From assembly GCF_042453785.1 (NCBI RefSeq), contig NC_091676.1, positions 379,501-443,500 on the forward strand: a stretch of 64,000 bases of DNA. Direction: 5' to 3'. Position 1 is the stretch's first letter. Each line of letters starts with the position of its first letter. Source of the DNA: Malus domestica (Eukaryota > Streptophyta > Magnoliopsida > Rosales > Rosaceae). The position numbers and the translations under genes were made by a program. Below are positions 43,411-55,385 of the stretch, piece by piece. Under the pieces are notes generated by a model. The model worked only from the letters and a program-made list of their open reading frames with translations. It ran no database searches and was not told where the DNA came from.

Positions 43411-45639
43411 TAATTAGCGGCGGAGATAAACTCAGAGCACCTGATTGAGATGTGAATGTAGGAAATTGCATTGGTAAACATGGATTCCGGCACCGGCAAT
43501 TCAATCCAAACTCCCAACGGACCAATTAGCAGCAAAAACTCAAAAGAAAAATGGCGAAAGGAAAGTTCCTTAGCAGCAAAAGCGCAATCGTGGGAGCTTG
43601 GGGTGTTGCTGGTAATCTGTAGTGAATTGGGAAGAAGCTGAAACTTCCATGAAAGCTCAGAGACTACGGAGTGGAAATCGGAGATGGAAAGAGAGAGAGA
43701 GTAATTGGTTTTGTTTCTTTGTTTCGTCGAGAAAGTATTTGCGTGTGAAAGTTGAGGCAGGGAAGAGAAGGGAAGAGGGAACAAAACTCGTTTGTGATTC
43801 TGGAAATTAGCGTCAACATTAAAAGCCTCAAATATGTGTAAGAAGTGGATATTCCCAACCCTCCTTTTCCTAATTTCCGTCTCCCTTCTCCTCTTCTCCT
43901 TTTTTTTTTCGTGGAAAATTAAATGCACGTGGGACGGAAGCCGACGCGGTTCCCCCGCTCTTTTTCTTTTTCTTCCTGGTTTGGCGCCACTCATTTTTTA
44001 TATTTTTTAGTAAAGATAAAGAGGCTAATCTTTTAGTCCAATTATGATTTATGAGATTGTTACTAAACATGTTAATTATTATTTAAGTAATAATTTAATT
44101 ATTAACAATTACGTCATATAATTTATAAAAATTAGTTTAAATAGATAGTTTTTCTAGTTTTATTCTTTTATTTTTTTTAACAAACAATATTTATCTACGT
44201 TAAGAGGAAGGGGATGAGCTTAGTCACACAATTGGCTAACAATAATGTGGTTCCAACTCCCCTTTGGCAAAAATCGAACCTAAAACCTCTCACTTGCAAG
44301 TGAAGAGCAATACACCTAAACTGTAATACTAAGTAGTTTCTAGTATTACTCTTTAATTATGGCTATTTCTTTTTTTGTTAGAATAATATGCCAGTCCAAC
44401 TCCAATTCGCTTATTATCTAATTATATCATATCTCAATAGAAGTAGAACTCACCAACACATATGGATCACATTTATATTGGAGAGATTGTACAAATAGAT
44501 CGTAAAAATAACATTTTTTATTGAAATTTGATTCAAAAGAAAAAAAAAAGAGTAAACAAAGAGAAGCTTAGTAGACACATCTACTTAGTCCACATGATGG
44601 ATACATTTTATCCAACCCATTGGCCACTTAACTCAGGGCCTAAATGGCCGAAAAAATCTCAAACTCATCCTCATGCCTAGCAAGATATGCTGGAGGAATA
44701 AGCTCAACAAGATGGATAAGAAATGATCATGCATAAGCAATGACGAGATAACCAATCTTAACAACAAAAACCCAAATATAGGTCAGATTATTTCATGTGG
44801 TTAAGATACCTCCTTAAGTATAATTCTTAGATGTGTCTTTTATCAGGCATCCGAAAATTGATTGTCTAAATGACTTGACTAGCTGGATAACATGACTTAA
44901 ATCGGCAAAACACATAAAGTCATGAGTGCCTTAACGAATCATCTCAAGTTAAGACTTACCCCTATATATGTTAAACTGGAATTGTTGAATCCATTTTCAT
45001 CTTACTAACCCTAAACTAATCACCCTGAAGCCATTGTCTCACACCACACTAGTATGACAAGGTCTAGCATGTCTTTCTCTCTCTTTCTTAGTTGCATTTA
45101 TTTATAAATTTGAATATTAATTTATATACAAAATAATAATTTTTGGCGAAAAAAATGTATTATTCCTTTACCAATAAAAAGAAGATAAAGCCGTTTGCTT
45201 CAAAAAATAAAATAATTGATACTTCCGAAAAATTGGAAAAATCATGTTGCAGATGGGCTGGTGGACCTGACCCTCAATCTCAATCTGGGCCTTCATATGT
45301 TAAAAGCCTCTTGGGTTTGGCCTTGAAGACATTGGGTAGGACATGATTTCTGGTTGTTTCGGACCGGGTTTAACTCGGGCGGAATTTCGGGTTGATTTGA
45401 TTCATGGCTTCAAAGTTCCGAGTCGAGTCGGGTTGGGTCCGGATACCTTGCAAGCCCTAATTAATTCCAATCCCCGTTCACCTTTTTTGGTTTGATATTT
45501 TATATATTTTTATTTATTTATTTTTGGTTTGAAGCTGAATTCACCTCCACCTCCGTACCTCACCACTTGCCACCCGCGCGCTCCCTCTCACTTCTCCCTC
45601 TCCGGGGTTAAAAGTTAAAACGACGGCAAAGATATACTG
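43411..45639. other. Divergent intergenic region between NTMC2T5 and PRP40C
   Basis: The left part is the NTMC2T5 promoter. A SINE-like element lies at about 44155-44340. From 44560 to 45080 is AT-rich sequence with no recognisable gene. ORFs over 43410-44070 on either strand have low-complexity composition and no family match. Confidence 0.5.
44155..44340 (-). mobile_element. SINE-like retroposon, minus strand
   Basis: Read on the minus strand it has an A-box-like start (tacagtttaggtgtattgct), a promoter-like segment gaggttttaggttcgatttt, and a body ending gctcatccccttcctcttaa, followed by a short A-rich tail. The body resembles the SINE at 33845 and phrases I recall from apple-type genomes. 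Confidence 0.6.
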
Positions 45640-46289
45640 AAACGCCAACTCCCGCCGTCGGCTGCGGCCGAGAGACCAAACAAACTTCCGCCGTTCTCTT
45701 CTCTCCGAATCTCTATCTTCCGACGCACCGCTTCTGCCTTCGCAATCCGGTTAGTCTATCGACGGACAATTCTCCCTGCTCTCTGTTAGTTTCTTGAGAA
45801 AATATTTTCTTGATAAATTGGAGGAAATTTGTTTCGCTTACTTAATTTGTACTCAAAAGTTTTTATGTGTGGCGATGAATTAACTAGTTTATGAAATAGA
45901 ATCGAACACTGTTGATGTGCATTAGGGTTTTGGCTTTGCTTCTGAAATAGTTTACCTAGCATTGAAAGCTGATATCCGAGCAATATCGGTACGATACGAG
46001 AAGGTCCTTTGTAGTCAGGGTGGGGTTTATTCAGACACATTATGCATATACTCGTGTTAGGGCACATTTTAGACTTAGAATAATGAAAACAGGAACCTAG
46101 GTTAAAAATAAGAAGAAAAACCTAAATCGAGGCAAGTCCGTTTTGAACTTACAGGGAGTCCTAGGAACAATTAACATGCTTGTTGTTACGCCCGGAAGGA
46201 TAGGATTTGGTTTCCTAAATGAAGTGTATGTTTATAATTCGGATGATTTTTGTTCTTATTTTGTTGACTTATCATATGCAGATCAAATA
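45640..46289 (+). promoter_or_regulatory. PRP40C 5' leader with an intron
   Basis: A CT/CG-rich leader ends at a donor at 45749 (caatccg|gttag). The acceptor is atatgcag before 46282, only eight bases ahead of the ATG. The transcription start is not visible. Confidence 0.5.
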
Positions 46290-47750
46290 ATGGCATCGCC
46301 GGCTTGGTTACCGCAGGAAGTGAAGCCATCTGTATCCGTTTCACCTGCTGGTGGTGCTTCAACACAAACTGCTGCGTCACCTGCTTCAATTGTAGGCCCA
46401 ACCACGTCTAGTAGCTTAGGTGGTTCTGTGAATGATTCAATACAAGAACCTTTGCAGAATACATTTGGCAATGCACCCAGCTTTGCTGTTCCAGGACCTT
46501 CGTTCTCTTACAATGTGCCTCCTAATGCAAACATTAGTTTTGGGACCTCTCAGCAGTCATCACCTAGTTCTGTAAGTACCAATTTATTAAAAGTTACCTC
46601 ATTGTAAATCAATATTATAATTATCCCCGGTTCTAAATTTGATGTTTCTTCTAATTTAGGCAATTAAGTCAAATCCGCCAGCATCTCCCGTGGTTCAGGC
46701 CCCAGTTCATGGCTTGTCGTCTTCTGCCAGTCCTTTTTCTTACAACATTCCAAAATCTGGTTATTCTTTCCCTAGTAACCAGCAGTTTCAATCTGGCATG
46801 GTGAGGGTCATTTCTTTAAATGAACATGAATTCTCTTGATTAACTGAGTATAGTAGCAATTGGTAGCAAGTGAATGGTTGTTGTTTTGATATTTATATTC
46901 TTATATCCTTTTCCTCAAAGCAAAAGGCTGTCAATGAGTTATTGCTGTATTTTTTATCTGTTGTATACCTTTTGCAATCCAGAGGAAAGGTAACTCGAAA
47001 AGTCATTTGGTTTATCCAAAAAATTAATGTTCTAAATCTTTTGTTGATTGCAGAATATCCCACCTGCTGTTGCACAAGAAACTGGTAATGCCTCATTGTC
47101 CTCAACTAGCTCTCATTCTGGTTCCTTGCCTGCTCCTACCACTTCAAATTCCACAATGAATATATCATCAACTCCTAATGCGGGACCAAAAACTTTATGG
47201 GTTTCCACTGCCCCATCTTTTAACATGACTCCTGGAATGCCTGGAACTCCCAGGACACCTGGACCCCCTGGAATAGCTCACTCAGTGCAAATATCTTTTA
47301 ATCCGACTGTACCATCTGCACCTATTGATTCTTCTGTAGCCAATAGACCTAGCATGCAAGCAGTACCTGTTGCATCATCAGCAGTTCAGCCACATGTGAG
47401 TGCTCCTTACCCATCTTTATCTGCTATGGGTGCTCCCTGGCTCTCGTCCCCACAGATAGGAGGCTTACCTAGGCCTCCGTTTTTGCCATATCCTGCCGCC
47501 TTTCCTGGTCCCTTTCCTCTGCCTGCACATGTTATGCCTCTCGCTTCTGTTCCTTTACCTGATTCTCAGCCTCCTGGTGTCACTCCTGTGGGAAATACTG
47601 CAGCAAATGCCGTGTCTTCCGTTGGTTCTGGTCATCAATTGGCAGGGTCTTCAGTGATGCAGAAAGAATTACCTCATCCTGGCGTTGGTATGCTTTTGCT
47701 TTCATATTTGGTAAACACGATTTGACCTTATAGCAATCTATTAGGGCTCT

Positions 47751-47795
<45 letters not shown>

Positions 47796-50700
47796 CTCTG
47801 TCCCTCTGTCCTTCCCCTTCGTCGATGATAACTGAATCAATGCTACATTGCATATGGGTTGTTTATAGATGATAGGAACAATTCTCTCTGTCCTTCCCCT
47901 TTGTCGATGATAACTGAATCAATGCTACATTGCGTATGGGTTGTTTATAGATGATAGGAACAATTCCATGATGCAGGTCCGGAGAATAGAGCTGCTGTCA
48001 ATGAACAATTGGTTGCCTGGACTGCCCACAAGACAGAGACAGGAGTTGTATACTATTATAATGCTTTGACCGGTGAATCAACTTATGATAAGCCTCCTGG
48101 ATTTAAGGAGGAGGTACGTGGAAGTTTTATTTATTTTTAGATTCATATGATATGAACACTTCATGAAATTTCAGTTTGCAAGATGCCTAATCCTAAAAAT
48201 AACTACCAAATGCTGCTGCAAAATTCTTAACTGTATTTAAGATGCAGATTGAAATATTTTTGAGGTTTGTTTTATTGCTGCTGCATTTCATTCTGAGGCC
48301 TTGAAGTTATCATGTTCATTCTATTAAATGTTATCTTATTTTAACCAGAACACCTTGTTGTGTCCACATTCCAATATAAGTCGTGAGAAAGTGGACCATA
48401 TTCTTCTTCATATCCCTGTAGGTATGGAGCTTTGGTCCCTTATCTTCTCATGTGTAATTTATGACTTATATGTAGGTTGTTTTTTTGGTATTTTGGCATG
48501 CTAGTATATTTAGTGTGGTGTGGTATGAGGTTCCTTGTGCATTGGTGCGGAAAACAGCTAAGTTTCGGATAATACGGATACATAAGATTAAGTATGAAGC
48601 TTTTGTTCAGAAAAGAATATGTACAACTTTTGTTTTTGAACTTGGCTTTGTTCATTTTTAGCCTACTGCATATGAATATTATATCTTGCATTGTTTCCTA
48701 TTGTATACCCTGTGGTAGTTTAGCTTTCTTCCCTGTTTTCCCATAAAAATCGTACAAAAATCACATCATTAGTTTTTATTGGATTAGAGATGACTTTTTA
48801 ATTGCTCTGACTGCTATGATTATGAGGATTCCATTGTACAATTATTATTTTTCATCTTAATATTTTTCTTATAGAAATGTATAAGGTAAGAATAGAGAGC
48901 TATTAAAAAGATAGGATCTAAAGTTTCAGTGCCCCTAAATCTGGTTTGAAGCAATTGCTTATTTTCTTTTTCTAGGCATCATGCATGACTTTACTTGACC
49001 ATTGCTGTTGGGGACGTATCTGATTAATTTTTACTGCTTGTGCAGCCTGATAAGGTTTCTATGCAGCCAACTCCAGTTTCGACGTAAGTTCTAGTTTATC
49101 CTGTTGGGTCGCCCCTTTTTTCATTTATCTCTTGTATTTTGGATGTTAGAGTTGTTTCATAATGTTTTTGCAATGTTAGAATGTTCTTTTATCCTTGTTT
49201 TGGTTCTCTTCTGTTTAGGGTGAATTTGGCTGGAACTGATTGGGTATTGGTCACAACCAGTGATGGGAAAAAGTTTTACCATAATAGCAAAACCAAGGTA
49301 TACCATATAACTTGTTTATTGAAATGTCTGGGGTCCTCAGAAACACTGTTGTATGAATAGGTGTTAGTACTAGTACTATTGTTACCAACCTTATTGTATC
49401 TTTTTTTTTTTTTTCCGATCAGGTAAGTAGCTGGCAGATCCCAAATGAAGTGATTGAATTGAAAAAGCAGCAGGATAGTGACGTGCCAAAAGAACATACA
49501 CTATCAGTGCCAAATAATAATTTAATGATTGAAAAAGGATCTGCTCCAGTTAGTATGAGTGCTCCGGCCATTAACACGGGTGGTCGTGAAGCCATGCCTT
49601 TTAAACCTTCAGCTGTGCTGGGAACATCTTCTGCACTTGATCTGATTAAAAGGAAGTTGCAGGATCCTGTTACTTCTTCACCAATTCCGGCACCATCAGA
49701 ATCAAATGGTGCAAGAGGAGTTGAGAGTACACCTAAGGGCCAGCAAAGCGAGAATAGCAAAGATAAGCTAAAAGAAACTAATGGAGATGGAAACTTGTCT
49801 GATTCCTCATCAGATTCAGAGGATGCAGACAGTGGGCCAACAAAGGAGGAGTGTATTATTCAATTCAAGGTATATTTGTTGCTTCTAGTCTTCTACTATA
49901 CGAGAATCTAATATGAACATTAAATTGCAGAGATACATATTGTACTCTTATTGTGGAATTAAGTTTGAATGTTTTCTTTTTTCTTTAATATTCATGGTTT
50001 TGAGTCAACTGACTTTTGGACATGCCATGCTGGTGATCATTTTTTATGATTTCAACTTAAGACCTGTAGAATATAGAAAGTGCGGTTCGCTGCTTTGTAC
50101 TTTTTTCTCCTTGATGTAATTTCGAATGCAGCCATCTGTGAATTGGGTTAGAGGCAACTTTAGATGTGGCTGATCTACTTTAGAAAGTTGATTTTATTTC
50201 CAACTTTAAATGCAGTTGATGAGAAATGCTAATCATTTGGCAATCATATATACAGGAGATGCTTAAAGAACGGGGAGTGGCACCATTCTCGAAGTGGGAG
50301 AAGGAACTGCCAAAGATAGTGTTTGATCCACGATTTAAGGTTTGTTGAGTCCAAACGTTAGGAATTTCATTGTTTTGGAATTAAGAGGCTAACCTATAAC
50401 TGGAACTGCTTGAACAAGTTTGTTGGATTCATGCATCTGCTAATTTTTGGAAGGGTGAATTTGTTCCTGCCAATATTCTAGTGTTATCAATTGATTTAGG
50501 GTGCATGTTAACTGATACCCAAATTGCTGTTTATTTTATTATTAAATTTTGTTTTAATTTTTAATTTTTAATTTTTAATTTATGAGTGCTGTGAAAGGCT
50601 TAAACTTTTGTTAAATGATGCCTTATAATAGAATCTTCCCGTCAGTGCTGACCTCCTGGGCAGATACTGCCTTAGATGTGGAATTTTCTTGTTCTCTGCA

Positions 50701-53700
50701 GTATTATCTATTGTTTATCTCTCTCTTGCTAGACTAAGAAGTTTGTGTTAAGTTTTCTTTGTGTTACACTTCTATAGTTAAAGGTCTCTACTGTTGCAGG
50801 CCATTCCAAGTCATGAAGCTCGTAGGTCCTTGTTTGAGCACTATGTTAAAACACGTGCAGAGGAGGAGAGAAAGGAAAAAAGAGCAGCCCAGAAGGCTGC
50901 AATAGAGGGATTTAAGCAGTTATTGGATGAAGCATCTGAGGTCGTGTAGATTGCCTTATTTTAGCTTTCTTATGTCTATTTAATTAGCTGCACTGTGGAA
51001 TTGGAGATTGCTTATGTAACACTTTCAAATTTTCAGGATATTGATCGAAACACTGATTACCAGAGTTTCAGAAGGAAATGGGGCAATGATCCACGCTTTG
51101 AGGCTTTAGATCGCAAAGATCGGGAGCATTTGTTGAATGAAAGGTATCACCTAATAAGGAAACTTTTGATTGATATCCATGGTGTTCTACATATATTATT
51201 GTGTTGTTAGTCCCCTATATGTTTATTTTTATAATAGGAAGTAAGATTAGTTTAATTAACTAAATTGTACAACATAGAGGACAAGATGTCCACTGAAAGA
51301 AAAATATCGACTTCTGAACTGATTTGAGGGGATAGAGTAATGGTTTATGTTCCATGGCCACATCCTTGTCCATGTTCAGTGTCTTTTCAAGAATCCATAT
51401 ATAGTGCAGGTATCTCTGCTGAGCTATTACATTTGAATCTCCTTTGTTCTGATTTGAATTCTTATTCAAATGTATGTTGAACTGTTTCCTAGACAGAGAA
51501 ATTCATATCCATTGATAACCCTTGAAAGCAACATGAGTCAGCAAGTAGTAGCCTAGTAGGCTAGTGACGAGATCCCCAAATTGGTTGGGTGTGTCCTTTA
51601 GCTCATAAATCTCTATGGATTCACACGGTAAATCTAGTCTTGTTTCTATGTTCAGTTTATATCATAATGGTCATACATGATTTTTATTCTACTTGTAGGG
51701 TCCTTCCATTGAAGAGGGCTGCTGAAGAAAAGGTTCAAGCAGTGCGTGCTGCTGCTTCAGCTGGTTTTAAGTCCATGCTTAAAGAAAAAGGAGATATTAC
51801 TGTTAGTTCTCGTTGGTCCAGGGTAGGTGCATTTTACATCAGCTTGTGGTTTATTGGATGTGTTGATGAGTGCATCCAGACAATGTACTTCTGGATGCTT
51901 TTGGTAATTTACTAGTGTCTTCTTTTTGGTCAATCACGAGTGTGCTTCCAGCTGTTTTTGTTTCAAAAATTAGAGTCAATTTTTAGCCTTTAGCTTCATT
52001 ATTAATTTAGTTTGTGTAAGCATCAGCATTTTTGTTGGTTATCAGTAAAAATCACTACACGTTTGGATTTTCTTGAACGAATCTGATGATCCTCTACCAC
52101 AGTTTCTTCCCCCCCCCCGGCGGTTGTTCAAAATCTTTGATTAATTTGTATGACCATCGAGGAACTTTTTTATTAGTGGTTTCAATTTGATTCTCCCTTA
52201 TCATTAAGATATGTTAGAATGACACAAAGATCTGCTATATTTTGTGAAATGTAAATAATACAGGTTAAGAATTTTTTTATTAGAAAAACTTTTGAATGTA
52301 TGAGATACTTGGTGTGCTGGAAAATTTATATGAATTTATTTTGTGTTGGGGACTTTCTTTAGGTGAAAGATAATCTACGGAATGACCCAAGGTACAAAAA
52401 TGTTAGGCATGAGGATAGGGAAGCTTTATTCAATGAGTATATATCGGGACTAAAAGCTGTGGAAGAGGAAGCAGAACGAGAGGCAAAAGCTAAACGTGAT
52501 GAGCAGGTAAAGATAGTGCATCTGCAGTTGTTAGGAACTCCCTCATCTCCTTCCTTCTCTTTCTTTCTGTCTGTCTGTGTATAAGTGAATGGGACCTATA
52601 AGAAAACCTTTATTAAAAGAAGGAAATATGTAATGATGAATGTACTTGATGAGAAAGTCTCTCCGCCTTTCCCACCTATGCTGTGTTAATTTTGTTCGAA
52701 AGTATATATGTATGCATAACATATATCTGTCACTTCAGAGGGTGTGTTGGTGGGGATTTTGAGAATTAGCTCTTCACAACAGTTGACGAAGAGCCTCAAT
52801 ATTCTGTAAAAAGAGAGAATAAAATGTATTGCATCTAGGAAGGAGTGTGTACTTGAAAAAAAAAATGTTAAAGAGCTTGTCTCCCTTGCCTTTCAGGAAA
52901 AACTGAGGGAAAGGGAACGAGAACTGCGGAAGCGGAAGGAAAGAGAAGAGCAAGAAACAGAGAGGGTGCGACTGAAAGTTCGCAGGAAGGAGGCAGTTGC
53001 TACTTTCCAAGCTTTACTTGTGGAAACAATTAAAGATCCTCAGGTATTATCTTTAGTTCACTTGGTTTTAGCGTCATTAGCTTAAACTACGCATCTGATA
53101 TGAATTTCTGTACATTTACTATGGTATGGTTTGGTGTATTGTGTGTGGATAAATTATTAAACCTTTTGGCTTATCATGTACTTAGGCATCTTGGACAGGC
53201 TCTAGGCCTAAATTGGAGAAGGATCCGCAAAGGCGTGCTGCCAACCCTGATTTGGATCCATCTGACATGGAAAAGCTCTTCCGGGAACATGTAAAGATGC
53301 TAAACGAGGTAATATATAATTTGGTGCTTCAATCCATTCCAATTTCATTTTCATTTTTAAAAATTGTTCTGTTGCTTATAACTTGTTCTGGCTAAAAAAT
53401 GCTGCTTTTATAATTCTTTACTCTATTGGTTTGGCTTTTCTAGCGATGTGCACATGAGTTCAGAACTCTGTTGGCCGAAGTCTTGACTGCAGAAGCAGCG
53501 TCCCAGGAGACAGAAGATGGAAAAACAGTTCTTAATTCGTGGTCAACAGCCAAACGCATTCTAAAGGTGGATCCCAGATACGACAAGACGCCAAGAAAAG
53601 AGAGGGAAGTGTTATGGAGACGATATTCTGAGGAGATGCTGCGGAAGCAAAAGTCAGCAGTTGATCAGAAGGAAGACAGGAAAACAGATGCTAAAACTAG

Positions 53701-53761
53701 AAGTTCTGCTGATGCTGGGAGGAATCCCTATGGATCTAGGGGTACTCACGATCGGCGATGA
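46290..53761 (+). CDS. PRP40C: Pre-mRNA-processing protein 40C (WW and FF domains)
   Basis: Fifteen coding exons from ATG 46290 to TGA 53761 sum to 2946 nt (981 aa), all with consistent phase. Boundaries: 46290-46571, 46660-46800, 47054-47687, 47977-48113, 49046-49083, 49219-49297, 49423-49869, 50256-50339, 50800-50940, 51037-51143, 51699-51822, 52363-52506, 52897-53043, 53186-53308, 53444-53761. The N-terminal 350 residues are Pro/Ser/Gly rich. WW1 (about 361-391, [20 protein letters not shown]) has Tyr in place of the second Trp; WW2 (about 415-445, [20 protein letters not shown]) is canonical. Several FF domains with charged coiled spacers follow ([35 protein letters not shown]). PRP40 proteins bridge RNA polymerase II CTD and splicing factors in the nucleus (family knowledge). 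The exon 9 donor (GTCGTG) is weak but keeps the frame. Confidence 0.94.
47756..47788. repeat. (CT)n microsatellite in PRP40C intron 3
   Basis: About 15 CT units lie directly before the 81-bp tandem duplication. Confidence 0.9.
47809..47966 (+). repeat. 81-bp tandem duplication in a PRP40C intron
   Basis: Copy 1 at 47809-47889 and copy 2 at 47890-47966 share gtccttcccct, gataactgaatcaatgctac and gggttgtttatagatgatag. They differ at only two positions. The duplication ends ten bases before the acceptor of exon 4, so it doubles the polypyrimidine and branch-point region. Confidence 0.9.
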
Positions 53762-54354
53762 CTTTTTTTGGTTAAAGCTTAGAGACTGGGCTTTCAAGTT
53801 AATTTCTCCAAGTCCTCGTAATTTTATATCGAGTGATTAAGCTGATGTTACTAGGTTTTTAACTGAAGGAAGGACTCATATGGTTTTATAGCTGATATAC
53901 ATTAGAAACCAGCTAATCGCAGACTCTTACTTTTCAAATGCATTTCTTGTGGCCCTTTCAATTTAGTCGAGTTGTTGTCCCCCTTAAATTTAAGTCCAAT
54001 TTGCCTTCTCAGTTCTCACTAAACTGATCATCCTCAGTTGCCTCCGAATCGTTTACGTTTCACTCTTTTTGTAATAAATGTGTTTTGTTATAAAAGTCAA
54101 AAAGTGGTTATGATTCGTAGAATCACTTCTTGAAGAAGAGACACTTGGATTTTTAGCAAAAACGAGGGTAAATGCTTCCTACAGTTTTGCCAAAGTTGTG
54201 AGGAGAGACTTGAATTTTTGGCAAAAACGAGCAGAAGTGCTTCCTACTATTATCAAAGGCGTGAAATTTTTCGTTTTAATATCAAATTACAAAATAGTTG
54301 ATATTATATACACACATTTATTAAATTTTGGCCTTCATGTTTTTTTTGACGATT

Positions 54355-54715
54355 AGAAGTGTTCAATCAGGATTTTAAGTGGTTATCTGAAATTTAAGAG
54401 GTATTCAATCAGGATTTTAAATAGTTTATTAAAATCCAGGTGTATTCAATTAGGATTCAAAAGTACATTCCATATGTATTCAATTAGGAATTTATTTTAA
54501 AGAACCTTAAAAAATTGAGGAATTTGAAGAAATCGGAGAGATTTCGTAATGCAATTTAAGCATTCACAAATCCCTCTTCTCCTCCTCCTCCTGAGATTTC
54601 GAAAGAATTAAATTAAAATTTTTCATAAAATCTCTACAAATTAATTAAACGTTTTTAAACTCTAAAACTTTATAAATTCATTAAAATCTATTAAATTCTC
54701 AATTAAATACACCCC
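54355..54715. repeat. A/T-rich MITE-like block
   Basis: Repeated gtgttcaatcaggatttta / gtattcaatcaggatttta phrases on the left and attctcaattaaatacacc on the right form weak inverted ends. A similar phrase occurs at 20557-20700. The borders are approximate. Confidence 0.45.
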
Positions 54716-54835
54716 TTAAATATTATAAAGAGTGCAGTAGAAAGGTTTATGGATAGCACACAAAATTTACAAAAACCGATAACAGGGTGCTAAAGTAGTG
54801 GATGAAGCTGGAACCCCAGTTTAAAAAATTAGGGC

Positions 54836-54837
<2 letters not shown>

Positions 54838-54884
<47 letters not shown>
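54838..54884. repeat. (CT)n microsatellite upstream of TAF15
   Basis: About 23 CT units, probably at the 5' end of the TAF15 transcript or just above it. Confidence 0.9.
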
Positions 54885-54887
<3 letters not shown>

Positions 54888-55385
54888 GATCCTCATAGTT
54901 ATCTTCTTCCACAGTGTGCGATTAATAATTAGGGTTCGCTGAAGGAGATTGCGCAATTGCACAATTGGGGTTAGGGTTTCACCTTTCAGAGGCTCGTGGC
55001 TCGCGACCCACGTCGAGGACTCAGGTAAGGTTGATTTCGTTCTGAAGATTTGTAATTTGAAAATCGAAATTTGGAAGTCCTTATATTTCAACATTTCACA
55101 TTGTATAACGATTCCAAATCCATCGAAGCCTTCATTTTTGTTTTCTGCTCGTTTCGTGTCGATTAATTGATTTAAGAGGAGTTTGTGTACGAGGGTTTTA
55201 TCAAATTTTTTAGGAATTTGATTGAGTAATGCTATATCGCAAAACGATTTTGCCTCTCTATTTACAATGCGTTTTATTTGGGAATTTTGATACAAGTAGA
55301 AACCATGTTTTACTGAAAAATAATGTTTTTGTGAAGGACTGGATTCGGGTTTCCGCTTAATCGAGTTTCATGAAAGTGGAGCTAT

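Larger units (their letters stand above)
53762..55385. promoter_or_regulatory. Intergenic region and leader of TAF15
   Basis: The left part is the PRP40C 3' UTR. An A/T-rich MITE-like block at about 54355-54715 has gtattcaat-type motifs at both ends. A CT tract at 54838-54884 precedes the TAF15 leader, which ends at donor 55024 (gactcag|gtaagg). The coding exon begins at 55386. Confidence 0.5.

Noticed and set aside
44560-45080. AT-rich stretch with a promoter-like and leader-like texture reminiscent of a solo LTR
   Set aside because: I could not find matching ends, a target duplication, a primer-binding site or any coding part, so no element is claimed.
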